In this document: positions 22,545-32,466 of the stretch, one piece after another
Numbering within the stretch: the first letter of the stretch is position 1
Layout of the letters: each line of letters opens with the position of its first letter
Source: Pollenia angustigena
Lineage: Eukaryota; Arthropoda; Insecta; Diptera; Polleniidae
NCBI GenBank assembly: GCA_930367215.1
Contig: OV884056.1
Location: 231,189,127-231,253,126 of the forward strand
Direction: 5' to 3'
Length of the DNA stretch: 64,000 nt
Notes under the pieces: model-generated
What the model was told of the DNA's origin: nothing
Database searches by the model: none
What the model saw: only the letters and a program-made list of their open reading frames with translations
Program-made: the position numbers and the translations under genes

Positions 22545-25500
22545 TATATTTATTTGGTATTAATTTTTCGCACAATTCTTGAGCTCTTGAACTCTTTTGT
22601 ATGTAGAATTTGTTTAGGCACGAATATGCAGCTGATTTTTAAACATTAGTTTAGTAATAAATCAGGCTTTAGTAATATGTATGTATTTATGAGCTTGTAG
22701 CTAAGTGTAGCTTAGTTTAGACATGCTCATTAAAATCATTATACGTTTCAGTATATCAAATAAGCTTACAGAAACAAATATAGCAACAGAATAAGAATCT
22801 GCATAATTTCCTTTTCAAAAGGTATAACACTTCTATATTATAAAGAAAATCATATTGAATATATTCCTTTGAATATGGTGTATTTTCATTTCCATTAACA
22901 AAATATAAAAAAAAAAAGTTTAACAGCCAGGCCCACGATTACATTTAAAACAAAAACAATTTCTAAGATTTGTTTTTAATGTAATTTTCTATGCGAACGT
23001 TAACGTGTGACATCGTGGGCCTGACTGTAAATTTTTATATTTTGGGATCTTCGCTTTAAAATAATACAAGTTTTTTTTTGTCGAAATTCAAACATTTGTA
23101 AAAACTAATTATGTGGCGGTCTTACTCCACGATAGACCATAGTGCGTTAAATTTTTTGAAACGAATTTTCTTAAAAACCATTAGTCCTACGATAAAATTA
23201 CAAATCTGTTTTTTGTAGGAAATTTCCTAAACTTCACATTTAAATTAGTTTTTTTTTAACGTGAGCGTGATTTTATCGAAAGCCCATTTTTCTTGACTTT
23301 TGACCCACGGAGATTTTTAGATTTTTGTTTAAAACCACAAATAATTTTAAAAAATGTAAAACAACATTCAATAATACAATACACAAACGCATTTATTTAA
23401 AACTGTGATTTTGATCACGGTTTGTCAGTTATCATAAAATTAACAACTAAACCATATGTTCTAGATGTTTTTAATTTTTTTTTAACGAATAATCTGAATA
23501 GGATCGGAACATAAAAATGGTATTTCAAAATCCATGTTAATAACTAAAACAAAACAACACTTTAAGAACTTTTCCATTTACAATTATCCAGTAACTTGGA
23601 TTTGAATTATCACCAGTTTAATGCGTATACTTGAACAAATAAGCTTTTAAAAAGTAATACTAATAAGGAAGAAGAAAGAACAAAATAAATAGCAATATTA
23701 TTCGTTCTTGCCAACGCTTAAATAATTAACCCCCTTATTCATAAACGATTATTAAATTTAACAAACGTTTATTAAGTAAAATTTTCGTAGAAAATTTGTT
23801 TGGGAAACCTTTATTAAATTAAAAATATTTTTATGAAGTTAAATGTAAAAAAAAATCAAAACCAAAAATAACTTATTTTTTGTATAAAGGCTCAGTTAGT
23901 CTTTACTTTCTGTTCTGTTACGAATCAGCTGATTGGTTTTTGTTATTAAAAAACCTGTAAAATTGATTAGTTTTTCTGTTCTGTTGCGGTTCAGTTTTTA
24001 AAATCAAAAACTTGTTAAGTAATTGTAACACTCAATTCACATGAGGGCTTTTACGACGTCGTTTTATCTTGATTCCCTTTTAAAGCAACTTCCAAAATCT
24101 CTTTGCGTTCATACGATGATTTTTGGTTGCATGTCTTTTTTTTATTTACAGTATGGCCTTGATAACCCGTCATTCGATTAACCGGCAGCTTCAATAAAAT
24201 GGAAAACAAAAATTTTTTTGCACTGATTTAAATTGCCTCTATTATCCGAAATTATAAACAAATTATCTTTTTTTCGTTAAATTTTGAACAATCAAAATAA
24301 ATTTAAATAAACGAAGAAAGAGAATATCTTAACGGTGTGGAAGCATGTTCTGCCAAATTTACTTTTTTCCTCATGTTAACATAATAAAACGTTATATATT
24401 TACATAAAATAAGAAACACACCAAAAAAAATAAATAATCAAGAATTCTGCCGATCCCGTCTATTATCGATAATCGAGGTCTCACTGTATTTTCAACCACA
24501 CACTTCAAAGTAAGAAAAAGAATAAAACGTAAACAGAAAAAGTTAAAAGAGAAATGTAAAAAACGACATGCAAAATACAAAGCGAGACATTTTGTTAACC
24601 CCTCTTTCTTTTCTACACCGCTCACCAACAAACCAAAAGAGACGTCGACAAAGCGACGTCGTAAAAGCCCTCATCTAAACTGAGTGTAAGTGACAGCAAA
24701 ATAAATAATAAAAAATACATATTTATGTTGAAATAAACTATTTTTTGATTTTAAGAATTCGTAAAATTTAATTTCTTCAAATTTATTTGCATTAAAGTGA
24801 TTGAAATGAAACAATGGACGGTCCAAAACTAATAAATTTGTCATAAATGGCTGATAAGTTGCTACAGAAAAAGTAACTATTACAATTTCGAAACAGAACG
24901 GCACGGAACAGAACAGAAACAGAAAGTAAAGACTAATTCTGCCTTAAAACTTACTTACGGTCCCCGTTCGAAACATACGACTTGATCAACAAGAGGGTAT
25001 TAACTCAAAATTAAAAAATTTTAAGTAGAAACAAGCAATTTTTATTTTACATTAAAGGCATATGAGAAAGAATTTTTAAACCAACCGTTTTATTACGAAT
25101 AAGTAGACAAAATAGCATGATATTTTTACATAGGTAGATATGAATATAACGTCTCGATTTACCAAATAGTGAAAAATAAAAATTTTGAGTTGATACCCTC
25201 TTGTTGATCAAATGCGATATGTATGCATGAAGAAAAACTTATGTATAAATTCCTTAAAAACAATTCATACGGGTATGTGATGGAAATCGATTTTAAAAAC
25301 GAAACGATTTGAAACCGAAAATATCGTTATCAGTATCTTTTAAAATTGATTTTAAATACATATTCCTTTTATGTTCAGTCTTTATATTCTTTTAAATTTT
25401 ATTTTATATACGTCAACTGAAGTGTATTCTGAACGAAAATTAAAGACTATAATTCAGAAATGGATTTTAAAATCCATCGAAATTCATCACACCTTTTAAA

Positions 25501-25672
25501 AACGTTCGTTTTGAAATCTATCGATTTTCATCACATACCTGATAATTATAATTTTTATTAATTATTTAATTTTATAATAAATTATTATTTATATTTTTTT
25601 ATTCTATTCTAGCCACATCCGGATGTTAAACCTATGGCTTATGCAAATAGACTTATGAGCTTGTTGACGTAG
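19316..25672 (+). CDS. PpD3: Serine/threonine protein phosphatase 5, TPR-PPP (PpD3)
   Basis: Eight coding exons: 19316-19568, 20177-20418, 20484-20634, 20703-20824, 20889-21159, 21222-21672, 21748-21829 and 25613-25672. All have GT-AG junctions and agreeing phases, and total 1632 nt / 543 aa. After a ~65-residue Ser/Thr-rich leader come three TPR repeats (about 70-175), which in this family bind the Hsp90 C-terminus and autoinhibit the enzyme. The PPP catalytic domain follows (about 255-530). Metal and phosphate ligands are all present: D287 and H289 (GDIHG), D316 and R320 (GDFVDRG), N348-H349 (GNHE), H397 (HGG), R445, H472 (RSHEVK) and C497 in SAPNYCD. It removes phosphate from Ser/Thr in Hsp90 client and stress pathways (family knowledge). 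The ATG at 19316 is the first ATG in frame. The last intron is 3.8 kb and rich in transposons. Confidence 0.96.
22497..22544. repeat. (TA)n microsatellite
   Basis: About 22 TA dinucleotides in PpD3 intron 7. Confidence 0.9.
22924..23027. mobile_element. 104-bp palindromic MITE with TAA duplication
   Basis: The ends CAGCCAGGCCCACGAT and inverted CAGTCAGGCCCACGAT are flanked by TAA on both sides (22921-22923, 23028-23030), as for Harbinger-like insertions. The core TTACATTTAAAACAAAAACA is nearly palindromic with the following ATTTGTTTTTAATGTAA. The same core occurs in the 52048-52167 palindrome. Confidence 0.75.
24028..24687. mobile_element. Inverted-repeat element, host to a pogo-like MITE
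   Basis: The left end ACACTCAATTCACATGAGGG pairs inverted with ACACTCAGTTTAGATGAGGG at the right. Both continue into CTTTTACGACGTCG. The ~320 bp of its own sequence is non-coding; the rest is the MITE at 24149-24486. The right half resembles 5560-5700. Confidence 0.65.
24149..24486. mobile_element. pogo/Tigger-like MITE (338 bp)
   Basis: The ends CAGTATGGCCTTGATAACCC and inverted CAGTGAGACCTCGATTATCG share the CAGTxxGxCCTxGAT pattern of pogo-type elements. TA flanks both sides (24147-24148, 24487-24488). There is no transposase. It is inserted in the 24028-24687 element. Confidence 0.65.
24982..25211. repeat. 230-bp MITE with TTGATCAACAAG ends
   Basis: TTGATCAACAAGAGGGTATT at the left and its inverse at the right, both continuing into AACTCAAAATT. 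A diverged copy of one end occurs at about 27688 (AATCAACAAGGGGGAATTAA). Non-coding. Confidence 0.65.
25271..25540. repeat. 270-bp MITE with GGTATGTGATG ends
   Basis: GGGTATGTGATGGAAATCGA at the left pairs inverted with AGGTATGTGATGAAAATCGA at the right. Inner repeats contain ATCGAT and GTTTCGTTTT. A second member of the family is at 52233-52366. Non-coding; it lies 72 bp before the last PpD3 exon. Confidence 0.65.
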
Positions 25673-25782
25673 TCATTTTGTTAATATTTCTTATGGCTCT
25701 AATGTTTTCAAACCCACTTTTTTAAGCAAAAAATATACGCTAAGTTCTTTTACAAAAAAATCATATATATACATATATATAA

Positions 25783-25784
<2 letters not shown>

Positions 25785-25838
<54 letters not shown>
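25785..25838. repeat. (TA)n microsatellite in PpD3 3' UTR region
   Basis: A TA dinucleotide run beginning ~113 bp after the PpD3 stop codon. It is flanked by related ATATAC repeats on both sides. Confidence 0.85.
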
Positions 25839-25850
<12 letters not shown>

Positions 25851-25886
25851 ATACATATATATATACAAAAACAAAAACAGCAAGCA

Positions 25887-25892
25887 AATAAA
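25887..25892 (+). terminator. Candidate PpD3 polyadenylation signal
   Basis: The first AATAAA downstream of the PpD3 stop, 215 bp away. Further AATAAA copies follow (for example near 26015), so the true 3' end is uncertain in this AT-rich sequence. Confidence 0.4.
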
Positions 25893-26741
25893 ATCATGGA
25901 TGCAACATCCTACTCTACTTGTTAAACAAAGAGGTCAATAACTTTAATTACAAAACAGCAGATACAATTTTACACAAAGCAAGCTTTGTACAAAATATTA
26001 CAAGGAGAACACTAATAAAATTCATTCACTTTTTAAATTTCTAAAGTTGCATTACAAATGCCTTTATTTTTGTGAAAGGAAACAATTGTTTAAAAAATTA
26101 ATTATGTTTTATCTTGTTTATTATTTTTATTGCTTTGATTTTTATCTTTTATGCATAATTACTTTTTTTAGAATTGTTTTCCTCTAATAAAAATGTTATC
26201 TAGCAAAAAAATTTTAAAATATTTTAAGTTTAGTTTTTCTTTTTTTGGTTTGTTTTTCTCTTCTGTTATACAAATTCATGCTATTCTGCCTCATTTAAAC
26301 AACTACCATTAGGTATTAAATGAACAAACAATACAAATATAAACAAAAAAATATAATTCTACATATTCCACAAAAATAAAAAAAGACATTTATAAAATAA
26401 CAACAAACAAATGTTAAAGTAAGAAAAATTAAAAAAAAAGAATATCTACAATTTTATTATGTAAAACAAAAACTACCAGTAAACTTAGAGCAATTACTAA
26501 ATGTAACAAAAAAGAAGAAACAAAAACGTATGAATAAATCGATTTGTTTAATAAAAGAGATTTTTATGAAAATATTTATTTTTTATTTAATAACTTTAGA
26601 CAGGCGGTTTTTGGGTATTGCAATTCGAAAAAAAATAAATAATATTTATATTGCGGCATTTATACGAAGATTTTTAAAACATGTCTTTTTTATTTCTTTC
26701 AAAGCGGTTACCAAAATCTTTTTAAATTTACATGATGACTT
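25893..26741. other. No gene seen
   Basis: Very AT-rich, with many A tracts and candidate poly(A) signals. The 80-codon ORF at 26530-26772 runs into the hAT end and has no domain. Confidence 0.6.
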
Positions 26742-27722
26742 TTCATGCATAGGGATGAAACGATACCTCTAAGGTATCGATACTTTTACTCGATGTGGTA
26801 TCGCTCGTAAAGTATCGATACCTACTTAGAATCGAAAAAAAAGTATCGATACTTAGTTACTTGTATGGGTACTTGTATCGGTTTGTATGATAAAAGTATA
26901 GAGAGCAGCATTTAAAAACTTTCGTATTAGTGTTTTATTACTACGCAATAAAATAAGAACTTCGACCTATTAGAATTTTTGTGCAAAACGATAAGTGTAA
27001 AGATTGAGACCATTTTTAGTTGCCACCTATTAACAATTTCCTTTCGAAAAATCTTTTTTATCTTAGGAAACAAAATTTTATAGAACGTTCAGAATAACAA
27101 CCTTCATTCACCTTTTATTCCAGAAATCAACAATGTCCCTATGAATTTATCTTAAATGTAGATATGTATTTTATTTCCTATCAATAATTTCTCAAGCTCA
27201 AGGTCCGTTTTATATAAAGAATATTTATTTAAAATTTATCCAATATTTCGCTTTCTCAATGGACTCAGCGATTTTTTTGGTTTTTTTATATTTCGAACAA
27301 ATTTAAAAAAAAAAAAAAGGAAATAATATTAAGAAGGTCGAAGAAATTAAGCTAAATAATTTATATATTTTATTTTTAAATTGATAAATATATAAATAAG
27401 GGTGGTAAAACCATAATCCATGATGTTAATTGTGAGCAGGGTTGCCGTTTAAACATTTTTTATCCGACCTAAATTGACTACAAAATATATATATATATTT
27501 AAAAACCAATATGAGCACTTCCACAGAAGCGTCTCGTTGCGCCAGTAAATAATTAAGTTTATATTTTAGACCATGGTGTTCACATTTGTTCTCTCTTTCA
27601 CTAAATTGCGCTTAATTAAAAAGCTTGGTGGCGTTACGTGTCAAAAAGTAGGCTTTTCGATGAAAATACCCATTAACTTATCGTACTTAATCAACAAGGG
27701 GGAATTAACTCATTTTAATCTA

Positions 27723-28661
27723 TCGGGTGATTTTTTAGCTATTATCTTTTTGGCAACACGGGTTTAAACAGCTGACGCACGTTTCGTGTTTTGTTTCACT
27801 GTCAAACATCTTCAGTTTGGTCTATAATTTAACCATGAATCGTCTTACAAACGAACAACGCTTGCAAATTATTGAATTTTATTATCAAAATGCGTGCTTT
27901 GTTAAGAAAGTTCATCGCGCGCTTCTTGTGTTCAGCGACGAAGCTCATTTTTGGCTCAATGGGTACGTTAATAAGCAGAATTGTCGATTTTGGAGTGAAG
28001 ATCAGCCAGAAGCATTGCAAGAGCTACCAATGCATCCAGAAAAAGTCACAGTTGGGTGCGGTTTATGGGCTGGTGGCATCATTGGACCGTACTTCTTCAA
28101 AGATGATGCGAATCGTAACGTAACTGTGAATGGTGAGCGCTACCGTGAGATGATATCCAACTTTTTTTGCCCAAAATGCAAGCGCTTGGCTTGCATGACA
28201 TGTGGTTTCAACAAGACGGTGCCACATGCCACACAGCACGCTTAACAATGGACTTTGAGGATTGAGAGGCGAGTTCGGTGAACATTTTATTTCACGTTCG
28301 GGACCGGTCAATTGGCCGCCTATATCGTGCGATTTAACGCCTTTAGACTATATTTTGTGGGGCTATGTTAAAGTTCTATACACACATGCCCGCTTCAATT
28401 GACGCATTGGAAGACAACATTGAAGCATTTATTCATGAGATACCGGCCGAAGTGTTGGAAAGAGTATGCCAAAATTGGACTAAGCGGCTGGACCATTTGA
28501 GGCGCAGTCACCGTCAACATTTGCATGAAATAATCTTCAAACATTAAATTATATGGACTACGGTCTATCTACTATCGATTCAAAAAAAGATTTCATGAAT
28601 TTTTCTGAATTTTATGTGTTTCTTTTTTAAACTTTCCTATAGCTCTTAAAAAATCACCCAT
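27723..28661 (+). mobile_element. Internally deleted mariner-like element
   Basis: Near-terminal GGGTGATTTTTTA repeats at both ends are flanked by TA (27721-27722, 28662-28663). At 939 bp it is ~365 bp shorter than its relative at 34747-36050 and has lost the middle of its transposase gene. It is inserted in the 27437-29224 hAT. Confidence 0.8.
27835..28547 (+). pseudogene. Deleted mariner-like transposase
   Basis: The frame starts with NRLTNEQRLQIIEFYY, the helix-turn-helix start seen in the intact copy at 34859. At about residue 31 it jumps in frame to LVFSDEAHFWLNG, the first catalytic Asp block. The second half of the DNA-binding region is lost. A frameshift breaks the frame before 28245 and a stop follows, and the last third resumes near 28365 (DNIEAFIHEIPAEV) in another frame. 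It cannot make active transposase. Confidence 0.85.
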
Positions 28662-29239
28662 TACAAGAATAGGAAAATCTTGTTAAATGATATACATACC
28701 TTAAAAATTTAAATTATTACAATCTTTAATATTATTTAAGTAAAGTAAACTAACTCTCATAAAATAAATTAAAATCTACTTATTCATATTGATCCGCAAA
28801 ATATTACATCGCATATTTCGCGTGGATTCGCGAGTTTTTGTAGGGTCTTCGACTCAGACTCCGGTACAAAAAACTCAACTCCATAGCCCTGTGAAATCCT
28901 TTTAGTTCAGAAAAAGAACTGTAAATATTACGACAAAGAACCTCAATATCATTTTGGCATCATTTTACATGCGTAACTTAAACTTGTTAAGTTTTGCTAT
29001 AGTTAAATCTTGACAACACTCAACCAATAAGGCTGAAAAGTAGTCCATTAGCAAAAATTCGAAATTTTGATTGTTTTTCGTCTGTTGAAAAGTAGATAGC
29101 ATTGCCGGAAAAATAAATAGCGTTACCTTCTCAAACCGACCAAAATTAGGTTTAGCCTACCATCCGACCAAACGAAAAATATCCGACCAAATTTGGTCGG
29201 AAAAGACCAAGTTCGGCAACCCTGATTGTGAGTCACACC

Positions 29240-29880
29240 TTAACGGCAAGTTTTTTGCGCAACTTAAATTGACCTATCTTTGTTTCAGTATTTGACAACT
29301 TCGATTATTGAGAGGTACACAATTGAGCAGCGCGTTAAGATTAATAAAGCCTTTTACGAAAATGGGCGTTCAATCAAAATGCATTTAATGCACATCGTGA
29401 TTTTTTTGGTCAGTTTAATCGACCAAATGTTTCCACAATCGGGAGAATTGCGCGTAAATTTCAGCAAACCGGGTCTGTAAGAAATGGGAAAATATATGTG
29501 CATGCTCCCCAGTTAGTTCCGCGACTGGCGGCGTCTTCGAAAACGAGGTCGGCCAAGCAATAATCGTGCATGGTGTTCGCTATCGCGGGATGATAACGGG
29601 CTTCCTATAGCCAGAAATTGAGGAAATGGACCTAGACGATATGTGGTTTATAGGTGTGGACGCGGGATTCGGGATTTTTAATTAAAAAAAAAAGGATCCC
29701 GGGGCTGATTGGGATTTTTCGGGATTTCATATATAAAAGGGATTTTTATATCAAACCCCGGGATTCGGGACTTAAATTTTTAGAATAATCTCGGGTTTTC
29801 GGTATTCGAAATTGGCATCCCTAGTGTTAACTGGTCAAACAATTTCTTGATACCGTTACTGCTGCTCCAGCCTTGGAAAA
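29240..29880 (+). pseudogene. Degraded mariner transposase of a second family
   Basis: ERYTIEQRVKINKAFYENG at ~29310 is a mariner-type N-terminus distinct from the family above. Continuing across frames gives FNRPNVSTIGRIARKF and KFQQTGSV. Around 29570-29650 VHGVRYRGMITGF and DMWF match the block before the second catalytic Asp. A 173-bp insertion (29651-29823) interrupts it, after which VNW can still be read. Several stops and a central deletion make it a relic. Confidence 0.65.
29651..29823. repeat. Small hAT-like MITE
   Basis: The right end inverted reads TAGGGATGCCAATTTCGAAT and the left end reads TAGGTGTGGACGCGGG. The interior is a run of GGGATTCGGGATT-type repeats. The flanks GTGGTTTA and GTGTTAAC are similar but not identical, so the target duplication is doubtful. 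It sits inside the mariner relic. Confidence 0.5.
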
Positions 29881-29883
29881 TAA

Positions 29884-30531
29884 CACTAGGCAACAGCCAT
29901 TTTGTTATTTGGTTCTAGCATACTTTTTCTCATGGATTTGGACCTACTGAACACGAAAATGAATTTTAAAAATTTTTCTGTCGATTGGTTTGCGAGATAC
30001 AAATTTTTTAATTTTTTTTTTTTAATTTTTGGAGGTACACTTACTATTTTGAGCATATCTTTAGTCTTCTTTGACCTATTTTATCCTACTACTACTCAAA
30101 TTAAAGACAATTGAGCCGTCTACAACTTATTTTCAGAAAATTTTCAAATCGGGTTAGTAGTTTTGATGTTGGCGGCTTAAAAAGGTTAAAAAACTGGGTT
30201 TTTTTAGTAAAAATGTGGCTGAAAAATTCATATAAAAATTCATATAAAATATAAAACGCGATGTTAACAGCGATTTTAATTTTTTTACGTATAGCTGACA
30301 CTTTTCCAAAGAAAATAAGCCCTTACTTAACAAAATCTGATGACAAATGGCCGACTTATTATTTTTTTGGTAAACGACCGAAATTCCTCTATTTCACGAT
30401 TTTTTGATTTTCATTATTTGCACAGCTTACCTACCCAACGCAAACGAATAAATACATTTGAACTTAATTTAAAATAAACAAATTAGTCTTCGTATATTAT
30501 TTTTTAATTTATTTACAGCACTACATGCTCA
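29884..30531 (+). repeat. Left long terminal inverted repeat
   Basis: Pairs with 32467-33124. Non-coding; short ORFs appear identically in both arms and are not genes. After CACTAGG it is ~10 bp shorter than the right arm before the two align at TTCTAGCATAC. Confidence 0.85.
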
Positions 30532-30636
30532 ATGTATCGCACAATTAGCTAAACTAACGAAATTAAACTAACTAATTAAATTAAGCAAATCAACGCACAA
30601 AAAAAATTAGTAAAAACAAAGATATAAGTGTACATT

Positions 30637-32368
30637 TTATGCCATGTGGAAAAACTGCTGACTTCTTCTTTGTTTTTTGTATTCGCTGCAATCGGTCTCA
30701 CGTATTAGGGTCCAAATATAGTCACCCATCATAGCCGTGTCATACATGCCCTGATAGCGTCGTTCCATAGCCTTCAATTCCTGATGAAAGCGCTCGCCGT
30801 GTTCGTCGCTCACGTCTCCTAAATTCTCAGGGAAAAAATCCAAATGAGAATGCAGAAAGTGTATTTTAAGTGACATGTGCACTCCCATGGCTTCATAGTT
30901 CTTTACCAGATCCTCAACTATGTCCTTATAATTCGGGCTTTTGTTGTTTCCTAAAAAGTTTTCCACAACAAGCCTGAAGGAATTCCATGCTGCGGCTTCG
31001 ATGGGTGATAACAGCTTTGGGAATTTTTCATCTTTCAAAATTTTTTTTATCTCGGGTCCTGCGAAGACTCCTTCTTTAATTTTTGCCAGCGAAAGGTAAG
31101 GGAAAATTGACCGTAAATAGGCAAAAGCTTCACCTTCTTTGTCTAATTTTTTGGCAAAATTTTTAATCAAACCCAATTTTATGTGCAGCGGCGGAAGTAT
31201 TATATTTTCACGGTTCTCTATTAGTGGTTTGCGCTGAACATTCGCTTCTCCAACTACAGGTTTCGTTCGTACCGACCATTTTTTTTTTATATAATGCTGA
31301 TCATCAGCGCGGCTATTCCAAAGGCACAGAAAACAGCAATGTCGCGTATAGCCTCCTTGGAGTCCACACAGAATGGCCACAACTTTAAGGTCGGCGCATA
31401 TTTTCCAATTGTATTTCCTATACTCTATGCATTTCAGCAAAATGTCCATAGTTTCATAGTTCTCCTTTGAATGAACCGCATGAGCAATAGGAACAGATGG
31501 CTTTTCATTCCCATTATGTAAGAGAACTGCCTTCAAGCTCTCTTTGTTGCTGTCAATAAACAACCTCCATTCGTTGGGGTTGTGAATTTGGTGAAGCTCT
31601 TGGAACAAGCCTGAAATGTCGCTGCAAAAACATATTTGGTCTTTCTTTGTATAAAATTTTGCATACTCCTTGTGACGGTTTCTGTACGTTGATACTTTCA
31701 CTTCTGAAGCCGCAAATCCACACTCTATCATCCGAGACGCAAAAAGTTCGGATTTCTCCTTAGTGAGACCAAAATCGCGCACCCAATCGTTTAGTTCGGC
31801 CTGTGACAGTAATTTTCGCTTTGCACCCGGCTCAAATTCGCTTGCATTTGACTCGGACTCTTCTTCTGACGATTCTGCTTTTTGAAGAGATGCACCAGGG
31901 CACACTGGATATGGCACATCATGCGAATGTGGTACTGGAAGCGCAAACGATCCCACTTGAGCGTAGTTCCATTTAAAAAATCTTCCTACCCCACTGTTTG
32001 TGGTGAGGCAAAAATAACAGTCTGTGGAATGGCATAGCGGCTTTTTCCACATCATTGGTGTATCGAATTTCATATGGCGGCTAAAATTAAAATAAATTAC
32101 TATATTCGCTATGTATAATGTGTTTAAATAAAAATTCTTACCTTCCGCCAGCTGCCCAGTTGGTTAAGATTATATAGCAAAGATCACACAGCGACTTAGG
32201 TGTCCATGGTTCTGTGATATTTGGTGAAATACCAAAATAATTCAAATAGTGCAATTGTACTGCTGGAGTAAACTTGTGTGCGTGATTTTTTTTTATAAAC
32301 TGGCCACAAACATTGCAGAAATTGTCTGGATCGTTCAAACACTCGAACACACGTAGTCTTTTACTCAT
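30637..32368 (-). CDS. Transposase-like protein of the CACTA-like element (2 exons)
   Basis: Exon 1 is the complement of 32142-32368. A 61-nt GT-AG intron (32081-32141) follows, and exon 2 is the complement of 30637-32080. The join is in phase and gives 556 aa. The N-terminus carries a zinc-finger-like C18-x2-C21...C61-x2-C64, then DCYFC (97-100). A Ser/Glu-rich linker (~140-165) follows. The rest looks like an RNase H-fold DDE core: D252 in LFIDSN, D306 in ICADLK, C325-x2-C328 after it, and an acidic DEHGERFH block (E502/E505). The CxxC after the second Asp is a known CMC/hAT-type feature. Similar proteins are widespread as uncharacterised genes in insect and cnidarian genomes (recalled, not searched). 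DNA transposition is inferred from the ends and duplication; catalysis is untested. Confidence 0.8.
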
Positions 32369-32466
32369 TGTCTTCCTTGCGTTTTCTAAATATTAACTTC
32401 TTTACACTTTCACAGACAGTTTTGAAATGCAATTGATAACCGTGTCTCCTTATGTTTAAATATGTA

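Larger units (their letters stand above)
21830..25612 (+). other. PpD3 last intron, transposon-rich
   Basis: This 3783-bp intron separates exon 7 (ending SFESV) from the 60-nt last exon ([11 protein letters not shown] to the stop). The other introns are 62-608 bp. It holds a TA microsatellite, at least four inverted-repeat elements and no reading frame of interest. Confidence 0.85.
27437..29224. mobile_element. Nested hAT-like element (8-bp duplication)
   Basis: The ends CAGGGTTGCCGTTTAAAC and inverted CAGGGTTGCCGAACTTGG are flanked by ATTGTGAG on both sides (27429-27436, 29225-29232). Subterminal CCGACCAAA or CCGACCTAA motifs occur several times near the ends (27474, ~29136, 29164, 29183), as expected for transposase-binding sites. 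The interior is non-coding apart from an inserted mariner. Confidence 0.85.

Noticed and set aside
26530..26772. 80-codon ORF downstream of PpD3
   Set aside because: AT-rich chance frame that runs across the hAT insertion boundary at 26750.
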